A stretch of DNA of 64,000 nt, taken from the NCBI GenBank assembly GCA_050331335.1, contig JBHJGY010000050.1:20911-84910 (forward strand), read 5' to 3'. This DNA comes from Thermohalobaculum sp050331335 (GTDB lineage: Bacteria; Pseudomonadota; Alphaproteobacteria; Rhodobacterales; Rhodobacteraceae). The position numbers and the translations under genes were made by a program. Positions 31,685 to 40,182 of the stretch are shown in pieces. The notes under the pieces were generated by a model. It made no database searches, was not told the DNA's origin, and saw nothing but the letters and a program-made list of their open reading frames with translations. Every line of letters starts with the position of its first letter. Within the stretch, counting starts at the first letter, position 1.

Positions 31685-33883
31685 TCAGCCGTTGAGGACC
31701 CAAACGCCGGCTTCGAGATCCGGTTCCGTCCGGGCGATGTTTTCGTCGCTGTTGGCAAACACCTCGAGCAGGTCGCCCCGCGGCACCCCCGCTTCGAAAG
31801 CGTCGACCCAGAATTCAAGGCCGTCCTGATCCGGCGCGCGGCCCAGAACATTGTCGTAGAGCTGGGTCACGTACTCGGTGCTTGAGAGGTCGGTCCCGTA
31901 TTTCTCGATGAACTCCGGGCTGTTGACGAAGATGTCGGCAACCTCGCCGAAGTCCGCCCCGGCATCGAGTTCGCCAATCCAGAAGACGAGGCCGCCCGCA
32001 TCCGGGGTGCGCACGAAGGCGGCGGCGTAGAGGCGATAGGCGGCGGCGAGATTGGCGCTCTCGATGCCGAAGAGGAGGTCGCCGTCGAGCAGATCGACCC
32101 GTTCGATGCCGGTCAGGCTGTCGGTGGCGCCGCTTGCATCGGTCACGGACAGCGTGCCGTCGGGCGCGGCTGTGACATCGGCCTCTGCGCGGGTCACCCG
32201 ATAAACGGCTGTGTCGGAGCCGGCGCCGCCGTCGATGACGTCGACCCCGCCAAGGCCCTCGATCACGTCATCGCCGCCCAAACCGGAGATTTGGTCTTCC
32301 TCTTCGGTGCCGACGAGGTTGTTGGCCGCTTCCGTGCCCGTGACCGTGGCGCCGGGGACGTCGAGCACGCTGATCTCGACCGGCAGGGTGTCTACCAGCC
32401 CGCCCCCGGCATCGAATACGTCCACATTCAGGCTCATGAGCGCCGCGGCTTCGTGGTCGAGCTGTGCTCCTTCGGCGACGACGATCACACCGCCCTCGAG
32501 CCCGAACATCTGCGCGCCGGTCGTGTCGCCTGCTGTGAGCTGGTAGGTGAAGCCTTCGATCTCAGGCAGGCGCAGGACCTGGGTGCCTGGCGCCGTGTTC
32601 TCGCCGACCGTGGCCGCGATGCTGTCGGGCAGGATGGGCTCTGGCTCCGGCTCTGGCTCCGGCTCGGGTGTCGGGTCCTGATCCGGCTCGGGGGTCGGTC
32701 CGCCGCCGCCGTTGAGCTGAAGCGCTTCGGCGAAGCTCAAGGTCCCATCGGAAAAGGCCAGGATCTCGACGTCATCGGCGATGAAATCCGTGCCGGTCGC
32801 CGCACCGCTGATCAGCAGGCCGCCGCTGGTCGCCACCGCGCTGTAGTTTGCCGCGGGCTCCGGGAAGACCGCCCGGTCGGTGCCAGAGCCGCCATAGATT
32901 TCATCGTCGCCACTGCCGCCATCGAGTGTGTCGTCGCCAGCACCGCCCTCGAGCGTGTCTTGTCCGTTGATGCCGATGAACTCGTCGTTGCCAGCGCCGC
33001 CGGTCATCCGGTTGTCGGACGCGTCGCCCACGGAGTTGCCGCCATAGAGCCCCATATGCACGACATTCGAGATGCCGCCCAGGAGCAGCACCTCGCCCGT
33101 GGTCACGATCGTGTCGCCATTGACGAGGTCGATCTTCACATTTTCCTGCGCCACGCGCACCAGCAGACCTTGGGTGCCGCCGCCGAACACAACCTCCTGG
33201 ATCCCCGTGCCGACATCCAGGCTGTAGCCGCCGCTGTCCCAGGTCTCGGCCTGGATGCCCGCCGCGATCGGCACGCCACCGGCCCCCTCGCCAGGCGAAT
33301 AGAAGCCGTCACCGTCGGTGTCCGTATAAACCACGCCGGTGAGGTAGGGCCCGGTATCGTTGTAAGCGAAGTTCTCGGTCAGCATCGAGGCGTTGTAGGG
33401 CACGCCGCCGAGGGAGAATTCGCCGACGGCCTCGCCGAGGCCGATGCTCTCGAATGTGCCGTTCATGAGATTGGTGCGGTGGCTGGGGCTCACGAAGAGA
33501 TTGTCGTGCAACTGGGCCGCATTGATCTCGCGCTGGCTGTCGGTCACGCCAGCTGTCGAACCGACCCAAGCGAGGTTCTCACCCCAACCCCAGGAGCCGG
33601 TGAAACCGTAGCCCGCGACATCCATCCGCTCGCCGCCGGAAGAGCCGCCCGCGCCGGTGTGGGAGAAGCTGTCGGTCGCGAGCATCCAGGCCGTGTGCTC
33701 GCGTGAGCTGTCGATGAGGGCCGGGTCGATCGCCAGGGGCTGCTTGGGGGTGCCGTCGATGGTGCCGGGCAGAAGGTTCTCGTTGAGGTCGATGCCCAAC
33801 CGCGCCGCCTCCGCCTCGGGATCGGCCCGCGCGGTGTTGATCAGTTCGAGGATGTATTGTTCGAGATCGCTCGGCGCCGCCAT
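31685..33883 (-). CDS. Secreted CAP-domain protein with RTX-type repeats and two DUF4214 modules
   Basis: A 732-residue exoprotein without an N-terminal signal peptide. An SCP/CAP domain (about 5-170) has the putative metal/catalytic residues in SFSHTG, WGWGENLAW and SPSHRTNLM. Hemolysin-type calcium-binding nonapeptides (GGAGNDEF, LEGGAGDDTLDGGSGDDEI) follow around 300-330. A Pro-Glu linker sits near 400-418, then a cadherin-like segment, another GGAGSD repeat, and DUF4214 copies ending FVNSPEFIEKYG and LEVFANSDENIA. RTX repeats imply type I secretion. The ATG at 33883 is chosen because AAGGAG lies just upstream; 33898 is possible. Confidence 0.88.
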   Translation of the reverse strand: MAAPSDLEQYILELINTARADPEAEAARLGIDLNENLLPGTIDGTPKQPLAIDPALIDSSREHTAWMLATDSFSHTGAGGSSGGERMDVAGYGFTGSWGWGENLAWVGSTAGVTDSQREINAAQLHDNLFVSPSHRTNLMNGTFESIGLGEAVGEFSLGGVPYNASMLTENFAYNDTGPYLTGVVYTDTDGDGFYSPGEGAGGVPIAAGIQAETWDSGGYSLDVGTGIQEVVFGGGTQGLLVRVAQENVKIDLVNGDTIVTTGEVLLLGGISNVVHMGLYGGNSVGDASDNRMTGGAGNDEFIGINGQDTLEGGAGDDTLDGGSGDDEIYGGSGTDRAVFPEPAANYSAVATSGGLLISGAATGTDFIADDVEILAFSDGTLSFAEALQLNGGGGPTPEPDQDPTPEPEPEPEPEPILPDSIAATVGENTAPGTQVLRLPEIEGFTYQLTAGDTTGAQMFGLEGGVIVVAEGAQLDHEAAALMSLNVDVFDAGGGLVDTLPVEISVLDVPGATVTGTEAANNLVGTEEEDQISGLGGDDVIEGLGGVDVIDGGAGSDTAVYRVTRAEADVTAAPDGTLSVTDASGATDSLTGIERVDLLDGDLLFGIESANLAAAYRLYAAAFVRTPDAGGLVFWIGELDAGADFGEVADIFVNSPEFIEKYGTDLSSTEYVTQLYDNVLGRAPDQDGLEFWVDAFEAGVPRGDLLEVFANSDENIARTEPDLEAGVWVLNG

Positions 33884-34133
33884 GAGCCGCTCCTTCATAT
33901 ATCCAATGCACGAGGCCACCCACTGCGCTGCCTCGCCTTTGAGTTGAGTGATGCGCGAGAATCGTCGTCTGGTAAAGTCTTGCAATCGTTAACGGGCAGG
34001 GCTTTGGCGGATTTGTACGGCGGTGTTGATCCGGTCTTGCTGCGGCACCGGTGTGCGTCGGGTGCGCGCACCCTTTGATTTCCCATATCTCGAATGTATA
34101 TTATAGCACGTGGATCAATCTAACGAGGCACGC

Positions 34134-35021
34134 ATGACCCAGCTTGAGCCGACCCAGGCCCGTCCAGAGGTGACGGCGTTCTTCGACGAGGCGACGAACA
34201 CGGTTTCCTACATCGTCGCCGACCCCCAATCCTCCGCGTGCGCCGTCATCGATAGCGTGCTGGATTTTGACCAGGCGGCCGGACGCATCACCACCGCCTC
34301 GGCCGACCGGCTCGCGGACCACATCCGCGACCGCGGCCTGGAGACGGCCTGGATCCTGGAGACCCATGTCCATGCCGACCACCTGTCGGCGGCGCCTTAT
34401 CTCCAGGAGCTGCTGGGGGGAAAGATCGGCATCGGTGCCGAGATCGTCGCGGTTCAGGAGACCTTCGGCAAGATCTTCAACGCGGGCACCGAGTTCGCCC
34501 GTGACGGCAGCCAGTTCGACGCGCTTTTCCGCGAGCAGGACCGCTTCACGGTCGGGGGCTTGCAGGCCCAGGTGCTGCACACGCCGGGACACACGCCCGC
34601 TTGCCTGACCTATGTGATCGGCGATGCGGCTTTCGTGGGGGACACGCTGTTCATGCCGGATTTCGGGACGGCCCGTTGCGACTTCCCGGGCGGTTCCGCG
34701 GAAATGCTGTGGGCCTCGATCCAGAAGATCCTCAGCCTGCCCGATGAGACGCGGATATTTGTCGGGCACGACTACAAGGCCGCCGGGCGCGATGTTTATG
34801 CCTGGGAGAGCACCGTGGGCGAGCAGAAGGCGCGCAACGTCCATGTCGGGGCGGGCGCCGATCAGGAGACGTTCGTTGCCGCGCGCACCGAGCGGGACAA
34901 AACATTGGGCATGCCGAAGCTGATCGTGCCGTCGATCCAGGTCAATATGCGGGCAGGTCGGATGCCGCCGGCGGAGGACAACGGCACGACCTATCTAAAA
35001 GTCCCGATCAACCGCCTTTAA
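34134..35021 (+). CDS. MBL-fold persulfide dioxygenase / Blh-like hydrolase
   Basis: A 295-residue metallo-beta-lactamase-fold enzyme. The metal motif is THVHADHL with His78, His80, Asp82 and His83; further ligands are in HTPGHTPACL, GDTLFMPDFGTARCDFPGG and VGHDYKAAGRD. The RCDFPGG sequence and length fit the ETHE1/Blh group, which oxidises glutathione persulfide in sulfide detoxification. The ATG at 34134 has ACGAGG upstream; a GTG at 34110 is less likely. The Rrf2 regulator gene converges on it, 31 nt downstream. Confidence 0.9.
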   Translation: MTQLEPTQARPEVTAFFDEATNTVSYIVADPQSSACAVIDSVLDFDQAAGRITTASADRLADHIRDRGLETAWILETHVHADHLSAAPYLQELLGGKIGIGAEIVAVQETFGKIFNAGTEFARDGSQFDALFREQDRFTVGGLQAQVLHTPGHTPACLTYVIGDAAFVGDTLFMPDFGTARCDFPGGSAEMLWASIQKILSLPDETRIFVGHDYKAAGRDVYAWESTVGEQKARNVHVGAGADQETFVAARTERDKTLGMPKLIVPSIQVNMRAGRMPPAEDNGTTYLKVPINRL

Positions 35022-35052
35022 CGCGGCGGCGCGACCGGTGCCCGGGGCTTGC

Positions 35053-35514
35053 CTAGCCTGCCGGGTCTGCCGGCGCGGCAACCGCCGGCTCCAGCCGGTC
35101 CAACAGGCTTGTCCGGTTCGCTGAGATATCGGCCACGGTGATGCCATCGAGGACGGCCAGAAAAGCTGCTGTGGCCTGGTGAAGCGCCTCTGAGAGCCGG
35201 CAGATCCCGATAAGCGGGCAAGTGTTGGTCGCGGGGTCGAAGCACTCGACCAGGTGCATCGAGCCCTCGGTCACGCGGACCACGTCGCCGACCCGGATTT
35301 CCTCGGCGGGCCGGGCCAGGCGAAAGCCGCCGCGCCGGCCGCGCTGGGTTTCGATGAAGCCGGCCTTACCCAATTCGTGCACGATCTTCGTCACATGGGC
35401 GTGGCTCAAACGGTGGGCCCGAACCACATCGTCCACCCGGCTTAGGTGTGGGGCTCGCAACGCCGCCAACTGCAAGGCTCGTAAGGCGAAATTCGAGTAA
35501 CTGGTCAATTTCAT
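35053..35514 (-). CDS. Rrf2 family regulator with NsrR-type cysteines
   Basis: A 153-residue Rrf2 winged-helix regulator. The start MKLTSYSNFALRALQLAAL and the recognition helix region LSHAHVTKIVHELGKAGFIETQRGRRGGFRLA are typical. Three cysteines, Cys91, Cys99 and Cys105 in ECFDPATNTCPLIGICRL, are arranged like the Fe-S ligands of NsrR-type nitric-oxide sensors. The C-terminus LDGITVADI also matches NsrR. It may sense NO or reactive sulfur through an Fe-S cluster and control the convergent hydrolase or a distant regulon; assignment as NsrR itself is tentative. Confidence 0.88.
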   Translation of the reverse strand: MKLTSYSNFALRALQLAALRAPHLSRVDDVVRAHRLSHAHVTKIVHELGKAGFIETQRGRRGGFRLARPAEEIRVGDVVRVTEGSMHLVECFDPATNTCPLIGICRLSEALHQATAAFLAVLDGITVADISANRTSLLDRLEPAVAAPADPAG

Positions 35515-35602
35515 CGAATGTCTCTCCCGGAAATTAAACTTCGAAAGAGCCTACCGGTTTTTTCGGCGATGAAAAGCCCATCAATTGACCTTTGCGTCGA
35601 CC

Positions 35603-35620
35603 GGACGCCTGACGGCGCCC
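35603..35620 (-). terminator. Possible terminator hairpin after the peptide-binding protein gene
   Basis: A 7-bp stem with one G-U wobble (GGACGCC, TGAC loop, GGCGCCC) begins 26 nt downstream of the minus-strand binding-protein stop. There is no U-tract, so termination is a suggestion only. Confidence 0.35.
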
Positions 35621-35645
35621 GATCTCGATTCTTTCGCGGCGCGGA

Positions 35646-37196
35646 TCAGCCGAACCACCACCGCTCCACATACCGGCCGCCATCGAGGGCCCAGTTGGAC
35701 GCCACGTCCGGGCCGTGCTGCACCCGGTCCTGCATGCCGTAGACATAGTTGGCGAAGGCCCAGACGACGACGCCGCCCTCGTCTTTAAGGATCTCCTGCA
35801 TCTCGGAATAGATCTCGGCGCGCAGCGCATTGTCGGTTTCGCCGCGTCCTTGGACGAGAAGCTCGTTAAAGCGCTCGTGCTCGAAGTTGGTGTCGTTCCA
35901 GTTCGCGCCCGAGGCGTAGGCCTGGGTGAACATCCAGTCGCAGGTCGGCCGGCCGCCCCAATAGCAGGCGCACCACGGCTTCTTCAGCCAGATGTTCGAC
36001 CAGTAGCCATCCGACGGGACCCGCTCGACCCGCATGTTGATGCCGGCCTTGGCCAAGTGCTCTTGCATCAGCACCGAGGCATCCACTGCGCCCGCATAGG
36101 CCGCGTCGGCCGCAGAAAGCACAAGCTCCTCGCCCGAGTAGCCGGCCTTCTTCAGGTGGAACTTGGCGCGGTCGATATCCTGGGTGCGCTGTTCTAGCTC
36201 GGCGGCGTGGAACGGGACCGAGGGGGCGATCGGGTGGTCGTTGGCAAGCGTGCCGTGACCGAACAGGATCTTGTCCATCAGCTCTTGACGGTCGATCGCG
36301 AACTTGACCGCCAGACGCAGGTCGTTGTTGTCGTAGGGCGCGACGTCGGTCAGCATCGGCGTGGTGTAGTGCAAGAAGCCGGTGGCCTCCTCGATGCGCA
36401 GGCCCGGACGGCGGCCCAGCAGCGACACCGTCTTAAGGTCGACGCGGCTCATCAGGTCGATCTTGTCGGTGGCAAGCGCCGACTGACGGGCGGCTGCATC
36501 GGCGACATAGAGGATCTCGAGCTCGTCGAAATGCGCGCGACCCTCTTTCCAGTAGTCGTCGCGGCGGCGGAGCACGGTGCGCACGCCCGGCTCGAAGCTC
36601 TCCAGGATGTAGCCGCCGGTGCCCACGTAGTCCTGCCAGTTCACGCGGCCGTCTTCCAGCGGCATCATCAGCAGGTGATAGTCGGCCATCAGATACGGGA
36701 AATCCGCATTGCCGCCGGTGAGCTTGAAGCGCACGGTGGTGTCGTCGACAGCTTCGATCCCGTCGATGATCGCGCCAACGTCCTTGGCGGCCGATTTCGA
36801 GTCCTCGCCGCGGTGATAGTCGATCGAGGCGGCCACATCGGCCGCGGTCAGCTTGCGCCCGTCGGAGAAGGTGACCCCGTCGCGAACCCGGAAGGTCCAG
36901 GTGGCGGCATCGGAGCTCGCCTCCCATTCAGACGCGGCATCGCCGACCAGCTCACCGTTTGGTGCGATTTCGGTCAGCGTCGAGTGCGAGGCGAACCCCA
37001 CCGAAATCATGTAGATATCGGTGTAGCTCTGCGGGTCGAGGGTGTCCGCGGTCGAACCCTCGGCGAGGGCGACGCGCAGCGTGCCGCCTTTCTTCGGCTC
37101 GGCGGCGAGGGCGCCCGTCCCCAGCCCTGCGATGAGGCCGGTGGCCGCGGTGCCTTCCAGGAAGCGGCGGCGGGTGGGTGTCGGTAAGTCGGTCAT
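35646..37196 (-). CDS. Orphan Tat-exported ABC transporter substrate-binding protein (family 5, peptide/nickel type)
   Basis: A 516-residue SBP_bac_5 protein of the DppA/OppA kind. It carries a twin-arginine signal (TRRRFLEGTAATGLIAGLG, residues 8-26) ending near ALA. Family features are GGTLRVAL near the mature N-terminus, WTFRVRDGVTFSDGRKLTAADV, and the late VWAFANYVYGMQDRVQH. No DppBCDF-like permease or ATPase genes lie nearby, so it either serves a transporter encoded elsewhere or has a sensing role. The ATG at 37196 gives a clean Tat N-terminus. Confidence 0.92.
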   Translation of the reverse strand: MTDLPTPTRRRFLEGTAATGLIAGLGTGALAAEPKKGGTLRVALAEGSTADTLDPQSYTDIYMISVGFASHSTLTEIAPNGELVGDAASEWEASSDAATWTFRVRDGVTFSDGRKLTAADVAASIDYHRGEDSKSAAKDVGAIIDGIEAVDDTTVRFKLTGGNADFPYLMADYHLLMMPLEDGRVNWQDYVGTGGYILESFEPGVRTVLRRRDDYWKEGRAHFDELEILYVADAAARQSALATDKIDLMSRVDLKTVSLLGRRPGLRIEEATGFLHYTTPMLTDVAPYDNNDLRLAVKFAIDRQELMDKILFGHGTLANDHPIAPSVPFHAAELEQRTQDIDRAKFHLKKAGYSGEELVLSAADAAYAGAVDASVLMQEHLAKAGINMRVERVPSDGYWSNIWLKKPWCACYWGGRPTCDWMFTQAYASGANWNDTNFEHERFNELLVQGRGETDNALRAEIYSEMQEILKDEGGVVVWAFANYVYGMQDRVQHGPDVASNWALDGGRYVERWWFG

Positions 37197-37683
37197 GGAA
37201 CTCTCCCGTCGTGATTGTTTCACAGAGGGCATCGCGGTTAGCGCGCGTGCCGGTGAAATCAGTTGTCCACCATAATCGCGTTTGCGCAAAGCTCTTCGGT
37301 GATCTGGCGGCTCCGAGACAGGCTAAGGCTAAGGCCAAGCGGGGGCGGGAGCGGGGGCGAGGGCCAGAGCTGCCTCGGCATGCCGGTTGGCCCTCCTCGC
37401 TCGGGATGAAGCTGCTCGGCCATCCGCCGCTCTTGGCAGCGTGACTTTCGTTTCTTGGCCGCATGCTGCGAGGTGATCGTCGCTCACCGCTCCGTCGACT
37501 GCCGCCGGCAGGCATCGCGCTGCTGCATGTCTGTTTACTGCTTTCGTGTAACTAAAAGGTATCAGGACTTGCGAGTTCGAGCGGCGGTCGGCACCCTCTA
37601 TGCAGATTTAGCGGTGGAGAAGGTGGCGCCGGGCGAGATGCGTGACGGCCCGTGGCGCGGCCCAGTAAAGAGGAGATGGACGC
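37197..37683. other. 487-bp divergent gap with a hexanucleotide array
   Basis: Separates the Tat binding protein (minus) from the lysine-rich orphan (plus). No gene recognised. An imperfect 6-nt-period array occupies 37322-37369 (units of GCTAAG/GCCAAG then CGGGGG/CGGGAG types, eight units). GAGGAG lies about 8 nt before the GTG start at 37684. The rest shows nothing recognisable. Confidence 0.55.
37322..37369. repeat. Imperfect hexanucleotide array, eight units
   Basis: Eight 6-nt units, starting with GCTAAG twice and GCCAAG, then CGGGGG, CGGGAG, CGGGGG, CGAGGG and CCAGAG. It lies in the promoter gap between two divergent genes. The units diverge in sequence but keep the 6-nt period. Confidence 0.65.
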
Positions 37684-38886
37684 GTGGGCGAGAAAATCAC
37701 GATCATCAAGCATGACGACTGGTTTCGGGCTGTTCGCAAGGAAGTCAAGCTGCGACACATCGATCTGCCGGCGCAGAAGTTCGAATTCGCGCTGGAGATG
37801 GATAAGGGCCTGGTCGAGCATATCGACAACGACCCGCTGCTGCAGCAGAAGATCTGGACACCAGGGGTTGATGGTTGGGAATTGTTCGTCCGTGAGGCCG
37901 CCGCCATCGTCGGGACTGCCGATGATGAACTCCATCGGCATGTGATCGAATATGCTCGGATCGATCCCGAAGGCACAAAGAAAAAACTCGAAGCGATTAA
38001 AAAGAAAGTCATTACAGACGTTGAGAAACAGATGTCGACGACCCTGAATGGTATGAAAAATGGCACCATGCGGGTGATCGAAAACCTAAAGAAAACGAAT
38101 AAGAAGCTCGTTAAGTATAAAGCCACCGTGGTCGTGGTATCGCTGATCCGGCTGGGTGCCCTGGGCATGTCACTCGCCGGCGTGATCTTGAGCCTGGGCA
38201 CCAATGGCTTCGCCTGGGCCGCGTTGATCAAATCTTGCATCGGCATTGCGCAAGACATCGTCAACAAGAAGAAAGACCTTGCAAAGGTCCATGGCGAAAT
38301 CGACAAGATGGTCTCAACCCTGAGCAAGCGGGTCGACAAGCATCCCAAGCTTGCGAAAGGCGCCGAGGTCGGCAACCAGATAATCGCGGGCCTCCTTGCG
38401 AAAGAGTTCGGCAGCAGCGTGTCCAAACTCGGTAGTTTGGTAAACATGCACCGCCAAAAGCGCCTCGTGCTCTGGAAGCGTAATCACAACCTTGCGATCG
38501 AGTTGAACAAGACGTTGAAATCGATCGAGAGTGAGAAGGACATCCCGCCAAAACTTAAAAAGGATGTGGATAAGATCCGGGAAGCCATCATGAACTCGAT
38601 CACTAAGATCGGGAAGAATGAAGAGATCCTGAAGAAGGCCGAGGTCTACGAACGGCAAATGGAGGCGGCGCTTAAGGACCTTAAGAAGGCGACCTCGGCG
38701 AAAAAGATCAAAGTGATCATGAAGACGATTATGATCACGGCGCAGATCGGTAAGGCGATCGCGCTCGACCTTACCGCCGATGAGAGCTTCCTGCGCGACC
38801 TCGGCGATGCGCTTGGCAAATCCGATGCGGTGCAAAAGGCGGGTGATGAGGCCAACAAGGCGGTCCAGAAGCTGCAGAACGTCTGA
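37684..38886 (+). CDS. Lysine-rich orphan protein with central hydrophobic hairpin
   Basis: A 400-residue protein of unknown family starting at GTG with GAGGAG upstream. It is strikingly rich in lysine and in AAA/AAG codons compared with its GC-rich, arginine-rich neighbours. Layout: an N-terminal globular part (1-100), a basic helical stretch (101-147), a 40-residue hydrophobic segment around VVVVSLIRLGALGMSLAGVI and FAWAALIKSCIGIA (about 149-190), then long charged helices likely to form coiled coil (190-400). No signal peptide. Composition suggests horizontal acquisition. A pore-forming or membrane-acting effector fits the shape, but I do not recognise homologues. Confidence 0.8.
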   Translation: MGEKITIIKHDDWFRAVRKEVKLRHIDLPAQKFEFALEMDKGLVEHIDNDPLLQQKIWTPGVDGWELFVREAAAIVGTADDELHRHVIEYARIDPEGTKKKLEAIKKKVITDVEKQMSTTLNGMKNGTMRVIENLKKTNKKLVKYKATVVVVSLIRLGALGMSLAGVILSLGTNGFAWAALIKSCIGIAQDIVNKKKDLAKVHGEIDKMVSTLSKRVDKHPKLAKGAEVGNQIIAGLLAKEFGSSVSKLGSLVNMHRQKRLVLWKRNHNLAIELNKTLKSIESEKDIPPKLKKDVDKIREAIMNSITKIGKNEEILKKAEVYERQMEAALKDLKKATSAKKIKVIMKTIMITAQIGKAIALDLTADESFLRDLGDALGKSDAVQKAGDEANKAVQKLQNV

Positions 38887-38987
38887 GTTGGGGATCCGCC
38901 TGCTCTGCACCCGGGCGAAGTGCGAGACATAGCCGGCATCCTCAGGGGCGGCGGGCGCAGCAGGGGCAGGGGAAGGGCGCGGGAGCC

Positions 38988-40091
38988 ATGCTCGGATCGG
39001 ACAAGTCTGCGGCTTCGGGCATCGGGGTGGTTATCGTCACCTACCGAGCCGCGGGCTTCATCGCCGCTTGTCTTGAAAGTCTGTTTGGCGCCGAGTTCCC
39101 CGATTTGCGGGTCGTGGTGGTAGACAATGCCTCGCCCGACGCGACCTGCGATACGGTCCGCAACTGGGCGGCTGAGGGGGGCGCGCGGCCTGACGATCCC
39201 GATTGGCCCCTGCCGGCGGATTTCGCAGCTAAGAAGCCTGTGACCTTCGTCGAGCGCGGCGCCGATGGCGGGGCGCCGGCGGGGCCTGGACTGACGCTGG
39301 TCCGGGCAGCGGATAATCTGGGCTTCGCCGGGGGCGTGAATCTCGGGCTCGCGGCGCTTGGGGTGCTCGGCCCGGGGCAGGCGGCGCGGGCCGGGCTCCT
39401 CGGTGTCTGGGTGCTCAATCCCGATACTGTCGTCGCACCGCAGACGGTTGCCGCCTTCGCCGACCGGGCCCGCGCGCGTGACGCATGGGGTGTGATCGGC
39501 GGTCGCGTATTGTTCCTGTCGCGGCCCGATCGCATCCACGCCGATGGCGGTCGGCTCAACCGCTGGAGCGGGGCCTGCGCCAGCGTCAACTGGAACAAAC
39601 CGGCCGCCGACTGCCCGATGCCGGCGCTCGCAGGGCTCGACTACATCCCCGGCATCAGCTTTTTCGTCAGCCCGGCCTTTCTCGAGCGGGCAGGACCGAT
39701 GGATCCGGACTGGTTTCTCTACTACGAAGAGGTCGCCTGGCAGCGTCGCCGTGGCCCGCTCTGCCTCGCCCTCGCCCCGCAGGCCGTGGTCTGGCACCGT
39801 GCGGGGGCCTCGATCGGCACCGGGTCGGAGGGGATCGCGCCAAGCGCGCTGTCGCTCTATTTCATGTATCGCAATCGCCTGCGCTTTGTCGCGAGGGACT
39901 GGCCGGTGGGCTTGCCGATCTGCTATCTGGCAGCCCTCGCCACCATCCTGCGGCGGTTCTGCGGGCGCTGGCGCTTTGCGCTGCCGCAGCTTGTGGCCGC
40001 GCTGCGGGGCCTGCATCAGCTGGGCCCTCCCCGGCATGTGCGGTCGCGCCTGGCGCCTCAGGTCTGGCAGCGGCTCGTCCAACGCGGCTGA
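38988..40091 (+). CDS. Glycosyltransferase family 2
   Basis: A 367-residue GT-A-fold enzyme. The N-terminal IGVVIVTYRAAGFIAACLESL, VVVDNASPDAT and GFAGGVNLGLAALG match GT2 rhamnosyltransferase-like enzymes. WVLNPDTVV carries the metal-binding region, and GISFFVSPAF and WFLYYEEVAW supply the acceptor-side/catalytic acidic residues. The C-terminal part (about 280-345) is basic and partly hydrophobic, consistent with membrane association. It probably builds a surface polysaccharide. It stands alone, with no other glycan genes in the window. Confidence 0.9.
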   Translation: MLGSDKSAASGIGVVIVTYRAAGFIAACLESLFGAEFPDLRVVVVDNASPDATCDTVRNWAAEGGARPDDPDWPLPADFAAKKPVTFVERGADGGAPAGPGLTLVRAADNLGFAGGVNLGLAALGVLGPGQAARAGLLGVWVLNPDTVVAPQTVAAFADRARARDAWGVIGGRVLFLSRPDRIHADGGRLNRWSGACASVNWNKPAADCPMPALAGLDYIPGISFFVSPAFLERAGPMDPDWFLYYEEVAWQRRRGPLCLALAPQAVVWHRAGASIGTGSEGIAPSALSLYFMYRNRLRFVARDWPVGLPICYLAALATILRRFCGRWRFALPQLVAALRGLHQLGPPRHVRSRLAPQVWQRLVQRG

Positions 40092-40182
40092 TCGCGGTTA
40101 GCTGCCGCAGGCTCGGCCTTGCCGCGCGCCTTGTTCTGGTCGATCTTCGTGGGGCAAGGCTCAGCTCACAGGGCGCGCGACA

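Noticed and set aside
32640..32700. Possible repeat locus in short 6-nt repeats
   Set aside because: It is the coding sequence of the Pro-Glu linker of the RTX protein, not a CRISPR or independent repeat element.
32291..33706. 471-residue plus-strand open frame
   Set aside because: Antisense to the CAP/RTX gene; repeats and acidic codons of that gene create the open frame.
34090..35521. Shared TCGAATGT octamer before the MBL gene and at the start of the Rrf2 gene
   Set aside because: The second copy overlaps the start codon and neither copy is part of a clear dyad; probably coincidence.
37676..37945. ATG at 37676 directly after GAGGAG
   Set aside because: It opens a short serine/arginine-rich frame in the shadow of the orphan gene; the GTG at 37684 uses the same ribosome-binding sequence and opens the long frame.
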